From Paguma larvata (Eukaryota > Chordata > Mammalia > Carnivora > Viverridae): DNA of 64,000 nt. The notes beneath the pieces were generated by a model. That model saw nothing but the letters and a program-made list of their open reading frames with translations. It searched no databases and had not been told where the DNA came from. Both the position numbers and the translations under genes were made by a program. The stretch covers positions 33,840,211 through 33,904,210 of the forward strand of contig CM057826.1 of NCBI GenBank assembly GCA_030068075.1, given 5' to 3'. Shown in pieces: positions 46,241-56,555 of the stretch (its first letter is position 1; the number at the start of each line of letters is the position of its first letter).

Positions 46241-46277
<37 letters not shown>
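46241..46277 (+). repeat. (CA)n microsatellite inside L1 ORF2
   Basis: About 18 CA units at the same ORF2 position as the TG tract at 37556-37599. Confidence 0.95.
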
Positions 46278-46280
<3 letters not shown>

Positions 46281-46421
46281 AATATTACTCAATCATTAAA
46301 ATAAAAAGAATGAGATCTTGCCGTTTGCAACAACATGAGTAGACTTAGTGGGTATTATGCTAAGTGAAATAAGTAGACAGAGAAAGAGAAATACCATATA
46401 ATTTCACTTGCATGTGAAATC

Positions 46422-46470
46422 TAAAAAAAAAAAAAAAAAACAAAAACAAAAAAACAAATGAACAAATAAA
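46422..46470 (+). repeat. A-rich tract in L1 3' UTR
   Basis: An A-run of about 20 followed by CAAAAACAAAAAAACAAATG, within the L1 3' UTR. Confidence 0.85.
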
Positions 46471-47041
46471 AAACAGAGGCAGAATCATAAATACAGAGAA
46501 TGAACTATTGGTTGCCCGAAGGAAGACGGATGGGGAATGAGTCAAATTGGTGAAGGCGACTGAAGAACAAAGTACCAGTTATTTAAATAAATAAGTCAAG
46601 GGCATGTAAAGTACAGCATAAGGGACATAGTGAATGATATTTCAATAACACTGTATGGTCACACAATGGTATCTACACTAGTAGTGAGCACAGCATAATG
46701 TATAAAATTGTCAAGTCACTGCGATGCACCTGAAACTAATATAATATTATGTAAACTTACCTAGAATAAAAGATGAGTTCTCTACACTTTTTTATACAAA
46801 CACTTTCATTTTGTGAATCAGTTACCTCTCCATTCCTCATTTGAAAACAAAATTATTTGTAAAGTTGATTTGAATAAATAAGCAAATAAACAAGCAAATT
46901 TTTAAAAAATCTACCCTCTTTGTATAAATACGTACACAAATAGGTCTTTATATTCCATTAGTAATTTCTTATCAGATTGCAGAAAATAGCCTATCATCAC
47001 TCCATAACATAAAAAAACTTTTCTTCTTACAGAAACACTTT

Positions 47042-47252
47042 CTTTTTTTTTTTAATGGTTTATTTATTTTCAAGAGAGAGACAGAGTATGAGTGGGGAGG
47101 GGCAGAGAGAGAGGGAGACACAAAATCCAAAGCAGGCTCTAGGCTCTGAGCTGTCAGCATGGAGCCCCATGCAGGGCTCGAACTCATGAACCATGAGATC
47201 TTGACCTAAGCTTTGGTCAGATGCTTAACCGACTGAGCCACTCAGGTGCCCC
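47042..47252 (-). mobile_element. Felid CAN-SINE, antisense
   Basis: T-run, then AATGGTTTATTTATTTTCAA, GAGCTGTCAGCATGGAGCCC, CATGCAGGGCTCGAACTCAT and CGACTGAGCCACTCAGGTGC CCC. Flanks GAAACACTTTC and GGAAACCCTTTC are a probable diverged TSD. Confidence 0.92.
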
Positions 47253-47411
47253 TTGGAAACCCTTTCCTCTTAAGGTTGAGGAAGTGGTAAATATCATTCA
47301 TATTTACTAATCTAAGGCTCAAGAATGTGTCTTACATTTATATATATTATTTGCTACAAAAACTCACATCTAGACTGCATTTAGATGTTGTCTTTAACAT
47401 GCTTTTTAAAA

Positions 47412-47459
<48 letters not shown>

Positions 47460-47460
47460 T
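47412..47460 (+). repeat. (TTA)n microsatellite at a SINE tail
   Basis: About 16 ATT units, adjoining the 3' end of the antisense SINE that follows. Tail-seeded expansion is the likely origin. Confidence 0.95.
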
Positions 47461-47661
47461 GAGAGAGAGAAAGAGACAGCACCAGTTGGGGAGAGGAGCA
47501 GAGGGTGAGGGAGAGAATCTCAAACAGGCTCCATGCCCAAAGTGGAGCCCAACACTGGGCTTGATCCCGTGACTTGGGATCAATGGGATTATTTTTGGGA
47601 TCATGACCTGAACCGAAATCACGAGTCAGACAGCCAACTGACTGAGCCACCCAGTGGATCC
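47461..47661 (-). mobile_element. CAN-SINE, antisense, older subtype
   Basis: GAGAGAGAGAAAGAGACAGC, CCAAAGTGGAGCCCAACACT GGGCTTGATCCCGTGACTTG, CATGACCTGAACCGAAATCA and GACTGAGCCACCCAGTGGAT. The 'GTGGAGCCCAACACTGGGCT' form differs from the young felid copies. An insertion of about 20 bp (GGGATCAATGGGATTATTTT) sits in its middle. Confidence 0.88.
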
Positions 47662-50058
47662 TAGCACACTTTCTTAGCTGAGATCATTAGTATTCCAACA
47701 TGATGAGCCGTATTTTAGAATATGAATGTTTGATGCTCTAATTTGAAAATTTTGAGCTGCCAGTTCATTAGGTGTCTGTTATCTACATTAATGTGAGTTA
47801 GTGATCTGCACCTCTCCCTGATTATTTGTTTTTTTTTTTTTGAAGAGAAGAAAGAAGATGGCATGTAAATAACTTTTTCCTTCCACATTTGCTTACCCAC
47901 AAGTAAACAAATTGTCATAAATTCAAAGGAAGAATAATTCAAATATTATTAGAATTTCCCTAAATCAGTAATGAATTGTTACTTAAAATAACAACTTGTA
48001 CTAAATATACTAAAGTATAAAGTTAAACTCAAATAATTTAATGACTTGTTCATATATGCTGCCCATTTCTTATGTATGAATGAAAATCATATTGGAAAAG
48101 AAAACAAAATTTCTCAATATTGATTATTATACATGTTGCTTCTTTTTGAAACCCTGAGTCTTTTTATTGTCCCTTTAAAAAGTAGAAACAATTGATAAGC
48201 TCTCATTCTATTCAAGTGAATAATCATTAATATTGAATATTCTAAACATGTCTTGACATGCTCCAAATAAGTATAAACCTTATGATTTCTCTTTTTTATT
48301 GAGTGGGTACATAGAAGCTACTTTAATTATGTGAAGCCACACCCTTCATATAAAGCACACATTCTGCAATTGTTAGATATGAAAACGCTAGCACACATGT
48401 GATTTAGATGAAGCAGGGCATTCTCAAGTTATCCAATAGTTTGGGATGGCCATGATAAAAACCTGAACTAGATCCATACACCTAAAATCTGCCTCTGCCT
48501 CTCCTTTGCTATTACCAGAGGGGATTAGGGATGGGTGAACCCAGCCATGATTTAGGTTCATCAAACATCTTGAAATACTTTTCCAATGTTCTGGGTTAGG
48601 CAAAACCCAAAATGTGTTTTGCCAAGCACATTTTCTCTTAATTCTTAAACCCAGGAGTATTTTAAGGTAAATTTAATCCATATGCTTCTGATTCATTTAC
48701 ACTAAACTCATCAAAATGTTCTGTCCTAAGAGCTGTTTGATGTGCAAGAAGCTTTTTGAATATTTTATAAGTCTTTTAAAGTCCAACTCATTGGCCTTTA
48801 CGTTCAGCTCGGCCAAGAGCAAGTGAACTCGAAGCCCAACTGATCAAGTTTGGTTGCGAAGTCAAAAACATCAAGGTTTGCAAAGATTCTAAACGTGGTT
48901 ACGCATATTTGATCCTTGGTAAGAATATAGATTAACATTATTTTTGCAGAATGTAGATTGTGTAACACAATGAGTAGTGAATAAAATGCAAAATAGGGCA
49001 TGGAAATATAAAGAAGCCAAGTGACAAATAATTCAAAGCAGATTGAATGTCTGTTCTTTAGCAAGAACCATGCACGAGCTAACATAATGGAGGATGACAC
49101 TGCATCTGTTTTCATTTTTCTTTCTTTTGGGAAAACTTTCTTCTCTTTGGACTGTACTTGGACTTTTCTGAAAGTTCTCTCCCATTTCTATCTTTTGGGC
49201 AGTTACAGAATTTATAGCTAGCATGGTGGTGCTAACATTAAATAGAAGATCTGTTTAATATCATTTAAAAGGGATAGTTTTCCTTATGAAAAAAGTGAAA
49301 ATGGATTACTAACTTTATTTCTTAAGATATCATTGTGCTATTATAACTTTTAATTTTGCAAAGGAATAACAAATACTTGGAAGTTCATTATGAAATTGAC
49401 AAATCAAATTCACTATCAAAGTCCCAACTCATAAATTTAGACTGAATGCTTATTAAAATTTGTAATAAATAATATTCTGTTTGGTTCTATTATAGGTAAA
49501 TTCATTTCTATCTCTCTCATTATTATTTCTATGTGATCTAGAAGACCCGGCTATATTTAAGGTAGATTTGTACATAACGCTAGCCAGGGGCTTAGCTATG
49601 TAAATAAGAAAACTAAGTAGTAAGGTAGAATATAAGAACATAGAATAAAATTCTGTCATGGAGAAATCATTTATTACAAGCTAAAAAGCTGAAATCTTGT
49701 TTTTACTTTTCAGTTATGAACATTTCTAGAAGCTGGGCCCAGACATTGAATAAAGTTAAATAAAAACCAATAACAATTTTAGCATAAGTTTTGACAGTTG
49801 CACATGTGAAGTTTGTTTCTTCCTACTGTTGTTGGCTAAAACGTTTTTTTGTGGCTTCCAAAATATTCTGTTGTAATAAGACACAAATGATAACAAATAT
49901 CTTTACAATCATTATCTCAATCATCCTATGTTCTCTTTTAGCACTTCGTCAGGAATACTGGGGAGTGGCTTAGATGAACACATTAATGGAGAGGGGGAGG
50001 GGAAAACAAGTAGATTGCAATGAGAGATTGAAGTTCTTTACTAAAATGACACCCTTGG
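47662..50058. other. AT-rich single-copy sequence with a CpG-bearing block
   Basis: No gene was recognised. 48786-48925 has several CpGs in an otherwise CpG-poor area (see findings). Open frames of 60-103 aa at 48804-49224 show no domain. Confidence 0.35.
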
Positions 50059-50268
50059 TGGCACCTGGATGATTCAGTTGGTTAAGCAGCAGACTTAGGC
50101 TCAGGTCATGATCTCACGGTTCATGGGTTCAAGCCCTGCAGAGCCTGCTTCAAAGCTTGTCCTCCTCGCTCTCTGCCTCTCCCCCTCCCATCCGCTAGTG
50201 CCATGCGTGGGCATGCACCTCACTCTCTCTTTCTCTTTCTCAAAAATAAACATTAAGAAAATATTTAA
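50059..50268 (+). mobile_element. CAN-SINE, sense, internally shortened
   Basis: GTGGCACCTGGATGATTCAG, TCAGGTCATGATCTCACGGT, GGGTTCAAGCCCTGCAGAGC, CT-rich body and AAAAATAAACATTAAGAAAA. The stretch between B box and CAGAGCCTGC is deleted. Flanks TGACACCCTTG and GGACACACTTG look like a diverged TSD. Confidence 0.88.
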
Positions 50269-50483
50269 AAGGACACACTTGAACATTCACTTTTTTCCCC
50301 TTTCTCTATACGCCAATTTCTGTTTAATCATGCCATGTGAAGATACAGCTTTTAAGAGTTACAGCTTTGGAATGAATATATTTTAGTTTTTAACTCTCAC
50401 TAACTGGTTAACATTAAAAGTTACTTAATCTTTCTTTAGCTGCAAGTTTCTCTTCCATAAAATTTGGACGAAACACAGGATTT

Positions 50484-50717
50484 AAAAAAGATTTTTAGTG
50501 TTTATTTTTGAGCGAGACAGAGAGAAAGAGAGAGAGTGCATGCAAGAGAGAGAGAGAGCAGGCGAGGGGCAGAGATAGAGGGAGACAGAATCCAAAGCAG
50601 GTTCCAGACTCCTAACTGTCAGCACAGAGTTCCTAACGGGGCTCGAACTCATGAGCCGTGAGGTCATGACCTGAGATGAAGTCCGACATTCAACCGACTG
50701 AGCCACCCAGGTGTCCC
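50484..50717 (-). mobile_element. Felid CAN-SINE, antisense, with purine expansion
   Basis: TTTTTAGTGTTTATTTTTGA, an expanded GAGA-type part at 50515-50565, AGTCCGACATTCAACCGACT and GAGCCACCCAGGTGTCCC. It faces the SINE at 50059 across about 215 bp. Confidence 0.92.
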
Positions 50718-51114
50718 CTGGGATTCCTAAAATTATTGAAAATGATAATATACATTAAAGCCTAAAATCAAATAGATTTATCCACTTCTAAAAAAGGTAG
50801 CTCATATTCCATTTGTTCAGGCCTTTTTGCTGTGTAAACTCTGTTAGGTTACAGCCCTCTCTTAAACATGAACCTAGGCATTTTTATGAAGGTATTTTAC
50901 AGAGGTGATAAAGGTCCATAATCATTGAGGTAAGAGAAATTATTATTGGCCTTTAGGTAGTAGCAATTATTCTAGGCAACCTAAGTGGGTCCGATTCAAT
51001 TAGTTGAAATACATGGAAAGCAGAGCTAAGACTTCCCTGATGAAAAAAGAAATTTTGCTTGAGAACGACATGATGAGCCCTGAATCAAGAGTTCTAGCCT
51101 CTCCTCCCTAACAG
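50718..51114. other. Unassigned sequence
   Basis: No gene or repeat was recognised. Confidence 0.35.
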
Positions 51115-51240
51115 CCTGTCCTGTGGACTTTGGACATACCTAGCCAGCCTCACAAGTGCAGATATAATAAATCTCTTAATATAGATCTCCTACTGGTTCT
51201 GGTTCTCTGCTTGAATGAACTCTGGCTGATGTAAGGCCCA
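51115..51240 (+). mobile_element. LTR-like 3' end, same unnamed family as 33072-33597
   Basis: GACTTTGGACATACCTAGCC AGCCTCACAAGTGCAGATAT AATAAATCTCTTAATATAGA followed by TACTGGTTCTGGTTCTCTGC and a terminal CTCTGGCTGATG resembles the end of the element near 33.5 kb. Confidence 0.5.
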
Positions 51241-51244
51241 TACG

Positions 51245-51430
51245 TTAATTCATTAAGCAAATACTTACCAAGGTTTTTCTGTATACTCAGTATTATTGTA
51301 GGTCCCAAAGACTGTAGAGAACATGTTAGTTATTGTCTCTGTCATCATTGAGCCAATAGAGGATATTTACTTCAATTATAAACAAATATTTAAATTAAAA
51401 TAAGTACTTTGAAATAGAAGTTCACAGAGA
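51245..51430 (-). mobile_element. LINE-2 3' end, antisense
   Basis: AATTCATTAAGCAAATACTT ACCAAGG, CTGTATACTCAGTATTATTG and ATAAACAAATATTTAAATTA are the reversed L2 3' tail. Confidence 0.65.
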
Positions 51431-52125
51431 TAGAATGTTATTTTCATATTAGCTTTTGGTTTTCATATAGAAACAGTAGAAAACTTTTTTAGTGAATTTA
51501 AATCAGATATCTTAATTCAGTGGCAGATTTTTGTTTCTGTGAATCTGGAGTTTCTATTATTAAAAATGGGAATATAAGTTTGCTTCTAAGTGAAAATATT
51601 TAATCTTTCTGGGTTTAATATATTCATGAAACAAAAATAGATTGAGGGCTTCTAGGTATAAGCGACTGAGGTAAACAGGGCATAGATGGGCCATTTTATC
51701 TACATTAGGATCTATTGTATTGCCCAAATTATCATCATTGTTAATATATATGTTTTCATTGTCCTATAGCTAATATGGCATGCTCATTCATGTGACTACA
51801 ACTAGAAAAACTTAATACTTTCAGTGTTAAGTATTTAATCATTAAACATTTTTAATCAGAATAATAAAAAGATGCTTTAAAAAGTAAAAAGAGCTATGAT
51901 AAATGTTAAAAATAAATATTAAAAATTTTAAATTCTAGTCACCTTTTGTATGTGTTTCTTATTTAAATCTTGAAGGCAAAAAAAAAAATCAAGTTGTCAA
52001 TAAGCAAATTTGAAACGGATGCAGCCCTTCATCTAGGAAGTGTTATAACTAATTTTTCTATTAAAAACATTATTTTCAGCTTTTTTCACACTATTCCAAT
52101 ATTATTCCCCACTTAGCCTTTAACT
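51431..52125. other. Unassigned AT-rich sequence
   Basis: No gene or repeat was recognised. Confidence 0.35.
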
Positions 52126-52139
52126 CATATGTATTTATT

Positions 52140-52364
52140 TAATTTTTTAAAAATTTTTTAACGTTTGTTTATTTTTGAGAGACATAGAGACAGAGTGTGA
52201 GCAGGGGAAGGGTAGAGAGAGAGGGAGATACAGAAACTGAAGCAGGCTCCAGGCTCTGATGAGCCATCAGCACAGAGCCCAACGTGGGGCTTGAACTCAC
52301 AGACTGTGAGATCATGACCTAAGCTGAAGTTGGCCGCTTAACCAACTGAGTCACCCAGGTGCCC
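52140..52364 (-). mobile_element. Felid CAN-SINE, antisense
   Basis: AATTTTTTAACGTTTGTTTA TTTTTGAGAGACATAGAGAC, CCATCAGCACAGAGCCCAAC, GTGGGGCTTGAACTCACAGA and GAGTCACCCAGGTGCCC. Flanks ATATGTATTTA (52127-52137) and GTATGTATTTA (52368-52378) are a near-perfect TSD. Confidence 0.94.
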
Positions 52365-52378
52365 TTCGTATGTATTTA

Positions 52379-53735
52379 AATTCACAAGTATTCATTACTT
52401 TTTCCCAGTTACACTTTCACAGTATTATCCAGAAATTAGCTATTTGATTGGGAAAAAAATAGAATGAATTTTCCTTCTTCTTTGATTGCCCTCAATCACC
52501 TACCTCCTACTGCCATGAGCAATTAATAGGATCATTTTACACATGTCAATTTCAATTTTAAATTGCCCAGTCTTTTAGTGGCCAGGTCCTAGCCTGAAAT
52601 TTCATCAGATATTAATTGGATTGAAAAAATAAGAGTTCCCTTCCATTATAAATGGAAATGCTTTCTTACTGAACTGGATCAGGATAAGACAAAGTTAATA
52701 AGTGTTCTCACTTTAAAAATAATAGTTTTGGTAACTGAGGAAACAAGACACTTTGCAAAAGCATTTTAAACATGAATACTCACTTTGCAATTTTTCTAAA
52801 AATTTATTTTCACAAATCTGTTTTAAAGCTATTCTAAACAGAGAGGAAATATAATATGGGAATTTCTAATTTTTCAGACATTACCAATTTTGTAGTTTGA
52901 AAACAAGTGCTGTAATATGAATTTCTTTTTTTGTTGAAGAAAAAGTCATTCTCTAAACAATCAGCAAATGTCGACAGATTTCCAGGAGGACTACTAAAGA
53001 ACAAACTGTTCTACACTTTAGGACAATCCGTATATAACCAAATAATTTAATTATCATGGAAATTGGAGCCAGTACAATTGGTAATTGATATCATTAAAAC
53101 TATTGCCAATGCACACGTTACCAATAATTACTATGAATGAGCTACTTGTGCACCAGTAACCAGAAATTTCGTTTCTGAATTTTTTATTTCTACAACCAAT
53201 TTTGTTTATTTATGAAGATTCAAATATTTATGTTTAATTATAGGTTATAAGGTATCATGCATTGATTTTATTATGCCTTATATAAAATTCTTCGATCCTC
53301 TCCAATTTACTTCACTATGCCTTACAATTAGTTCGTTTTCCATCTGAGCTATGAGGAGCCTATTGCTTCATTGAATGAACCCTCTGAGCCAACACACACT
53401 TCATTAATTTGCCTAGTTTTATTGTCTTTTGAAAATGCAAGTACCCATGGATTAATAATGCAGAGCTTCTTAATAATCTTCATGAATGGGATTTTCTGTA
53501 AAATTAATGAAATATAAAATAAGGACCAAAGATCCCAAAGCACCTGCCTTAAATGCTATGTAACTTGCATAAACCAAAGTGATTCTACAAGTTGCTTTCC
53601 TTCAGGCTTTCTTCTTTTTAAACATGCCAAAATAAATGAAATGTTTACATAAACCAAGCAATAGATCAATATGGAGCAAACTAGGGGAGAAAATAGTGAA
53701 AGGCAAACTGTAAACAGTTGGAAGACAATGGAATA
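52379..53735. other. AT-rich single-copy sequence, candidate conserved block
   Basis: No gene was recognised. 52920-53310 is dense in ATTA/TAAT cores (see findings). The rest is unassigned. Confidence 0.35.
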
Positions 53736-54110
53736 CTGAACCCTAAGCAGAAGGATCCATAATGGACGAATCATGCCAGACCATGATAATAGCCTTTTCG
53801 ATAGAGTTACAGAACTAATTGGATGAAGAGGATGGAACAGACATCATGTATTTGGGCTCTAGTGAAGCATTTGAAACAGTGGATCATGAACTTTTACTTG
53901 CAAATTAATTATAATTGCTTTGGATGAGAACAGAGTCACATGGATTTGGAAGATCATAAACAAAAATAGTAGATGGCAATTAATCCAGTTGGAGGATAAT
54001 TGCAGTAGTTTCCACACTCATCAACATTCTGTGAATCTCGATTGGTTGGTAAAGAGGATTTTTACTCAATAATTTTGAAGTAGAAGTGTTTTCAGAGGTA
54101 TCCAATATAG
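53736..54110 (+). mobile_element. CR1/L3-type LINE relic, reverse transcriptase part
   Basis: Near 53845-53905 one frame reads IMYLGSSEAFETVDHELLLA, which parallels the CR1/L3 RT motif 'YLDFSKAFDTVxHxxLLxKL'. DNA context also fits: a block like 'gacagagttacagaactaat' before it, and GGAGGATAATTGCAGTAG after it. Stops and indels break the frame elsewhere. This LINE group stopped moving long before placental mammals split, so an aligned stretch this clear is old. Confidence 0.65.
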
Positions 54111-55904
54111 TAACCAGAGAAAACTAATTGCTAAATTAAGCTAACTGCTAAATGTAAGGCTTTATAGGAATCAATATCTAATTTAGAATTTCTACTTAAG
54201 TCGACTTTTGAAAATGTTATATAAAACAGTATAAGTGCATAATATTCAGGCACTAACTAGTGGCAATAAAACAATTTTTAAAATACTACCACCTGCTGTT
54301 TCAGTATTAGTTGTATACTTTAACTGCTTATTAGAGTAGGTTCAATTGCACCTCCATTAGAAACATCGAAGAAATAAACTAATCTTCTAATTTTTACATA
54401 ATTTCTCTATATTTATTACAATTAAATAGATTTTATAGTGATAAGAAGACAGGATAAATCTAAAAAATATATAATATAGATTTTTAACGGGTAGGAAACT
54501 ATCAGAAAATAGCTCTGAAAGAGCCTTTTATAAAAGAAGAAGAAAATTATCTATAGATTTATAAGGTAATATGGTAGAATAGTTTTTCCAAAGTGTGGGC
54601 TATAAGATATTTAGGAGTTATGAAATAGTGTTTAAATTGTAGGTTTTTATGTGTATTAGGAAAAAACCGAATCCATGACATAAACATTACTTAAAAATAT
54701 AATTAAGTTGAAACATTAATTCATCTCAAACAAAGTGTTCAGTGAAAAATGCTATAGTTATATAAAGTATGCCCCAAATTCAGGAAATTGGTATGCAGAA
54801 CATTAATCTTTGGGAAATGTTGCCAATAAAAGTCCAGTATTGTCCCATTCATTTTACCAAAATATCTTTAATTACATAAAAGGGTAACATATCGAGATAA
54901 TACAGGCAAGATTCTCCAGGAAAAATAAGATTAAAATGACAAACGAAAGTAACTTTCATAAAGTTCTGTATAATTCAAACATTTCTCAGCTCCAGCTGAT
55001 GGCTTATTCCATGAAGCAATATTCCATTAAGAATGTTTGCATCACAGCAAATAAATCTGAAGTCTCCTGAGGTTTATTAAGGTCTCCTGAGGTTTATTAA
55101 GGTTTAATCTACTGAAGTGATAAATTCTGACTTATTTTCCCCTTCCAATTTTTAAACATCAATGGAATGAAATAAAAGCATATTTTTAAATGTTAATATG
55201 GAAAGAGTAAATTTGCTTCTGACAACTCGTAGTTAAATGAAAACTATTGCTCCAAGATTATATCACCACTTATTTTTATTTATAAAATCTAAAAAGATGG
55301 AGGCGTGTGAGAGCTAGATTAAAATGTACACATTGAGGAAAATGCAGATTTTAAAAGATTTTATCTGAGAGGAAATGAAAACTTTTGGTTTGCACAATAG
55401 CCTCCCAAGGGTAAAGGTGGTATTTACATCACTGGTTGTACTTAAACTTCACCCTGATGAGCAGTGAGGCCAACATTTAAGAGAGTATTCTCACAGGAGA
55501 GATTACATGACCTGTCATGCGTTTTCCATTTCTTATTTACTTGATTTTGTTGTCCTAATAATCACTGATTTGGAAAACAATTTACTGGCAACTTGAGTGT
55601 TTTTAGTTGTATCCTTGGGAGTTGTCTGGCTGTGTTCAGCTCGGGCTGAACTGTCATTTCCAAACACGGAGAAATTAGGAAATTACACACCATAGATCCT
55701 AGTCTTTCCTTGAACATTTCAACTTGTAGGATCAGTGTTAATAATTCTCAGCTTTTGGAGTTAAAGAATAAGCACTGCAGTTTACCCTATAGATGGGATA
55801 GTAATAATGACTCTAACTCTCTATATAAATATCTCCTACTTCACCGTAATTCTTGGCTTTAAGGTGGTCATAACTCTTACCTTACCATATTTCTGCCTGA
55901 AAAT
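54111..55904. other. AT-rich single-copy sequence
   Basis: No gene was recognised. A 20-bp tandem duplication lies at 55061-55100. The 55500-55720 part has a short perfect stem-loop and could be a conserved block. Confidence 0.35.
55061..55100 (+). repeat. 20-bp tandem duplication
   Basis: AGTCTCCTGAGGTTTATTAA at 55061-55080 and GGTCTCCTGAGGTTTATTAA at 55081-55100, 19 of 20 identical, then a partial third unit GGTTTAAT. Confidence 0.95.
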
Positions 55905-56172
55905 TAGCATATATTCATTGATACATTAATTCTCTCATTTAGCAAATTTTTGCTATGCTCTGGATATTGAAGACACAGTAATAAAAATATATGTATGTCC
56001 TTGAAATATGTGTTATGCCCACCGGAGGGTGTAATCAGGCAAACGAGTAATTATAATAAAAGTACTAAGTATTTGGAAGGAACAGGTGTTTGGGATTGTA
56101 TGGAAGGGACACCCACCCTGCCTTTGGTGGTGGTGATCATGGGGGGATGATATAGAGTAGCTCGGAGAAAAT

Positions 56173-56220
<48 letters not shown>

Positions 56221-56555
56221 TGTGTAGCACATATATAATATATATTATATGTATATATAGTGACATTTATACAAGTCTTGAACATTTAAGGAGTTAAAAA
56301 TGTGTAATATGCTGTAGGTAGAGGTTGAGAGGACAAGGATGGAAGACGAGGCTGGAAGGGCTCCAAATGTTGTCTATTCATGTAGACAATATCACCTAGG
56401 TGAGGGAAGTAGCAATCTAAATGAGGCCAGAAGCAGTGAGGATGGAAAGAAGTAAATTGAACCAAGAAATATTTAAGAGACAAATTAAATAAGACTTTGT
56501 GATCAGATATGGGGAGTGAGAGAGGAGGGCAGAAGATATTTTGCTTGATCAATTA
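55905..56555 (-). mobile_element. LINE-2 3' end and ORF2 part, antisense, split by (TG)n
   Basis: CATTTAGCAAATTTTTGCTA TGCTCTGGATATTGAAGACA, GGGAGTGAGAGAGGAGGGCA, GGCTGGAAGGGCTCCAAATG and GAGGCCAGAAGCAGTGAGGA are reversed L2 text. The right end is approximate. A TG microsatellite lies inside. Confidence 0.68.
56173..56225 (+). repeat. (TG)n microsatellite
   Basis: TG units with one TGTTTG interruption at the left side and one TC at the right. Confidence 0.95.

Larger units (their letters stand above)
45963..46771 (+). mobile_element. LINE-1, sense, ORF2 end and 3' UTR after the LTR
   Basis: GGAAACTCTCATATACTGGT GATGGGAATGTAACCTGGTG, CTGTGTTTATTGCAGCATTA, AATATTACTCAATCATTAAA and CATGAGTAGACTTAGTGGG are ORF2 C-terminus. 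The 3' UTR begins near 46400. It ends with TATTATGTAAACTTACCTAG AATAAAA. Stops and indels are present. Confidence 0.92.

Noticed and set aside
48804..49115. 103-aa frame on the - strand
   Set aside because: Hydrophobic stretches without a recognisable family; stop spacing fits chance in AT-rich DNA.
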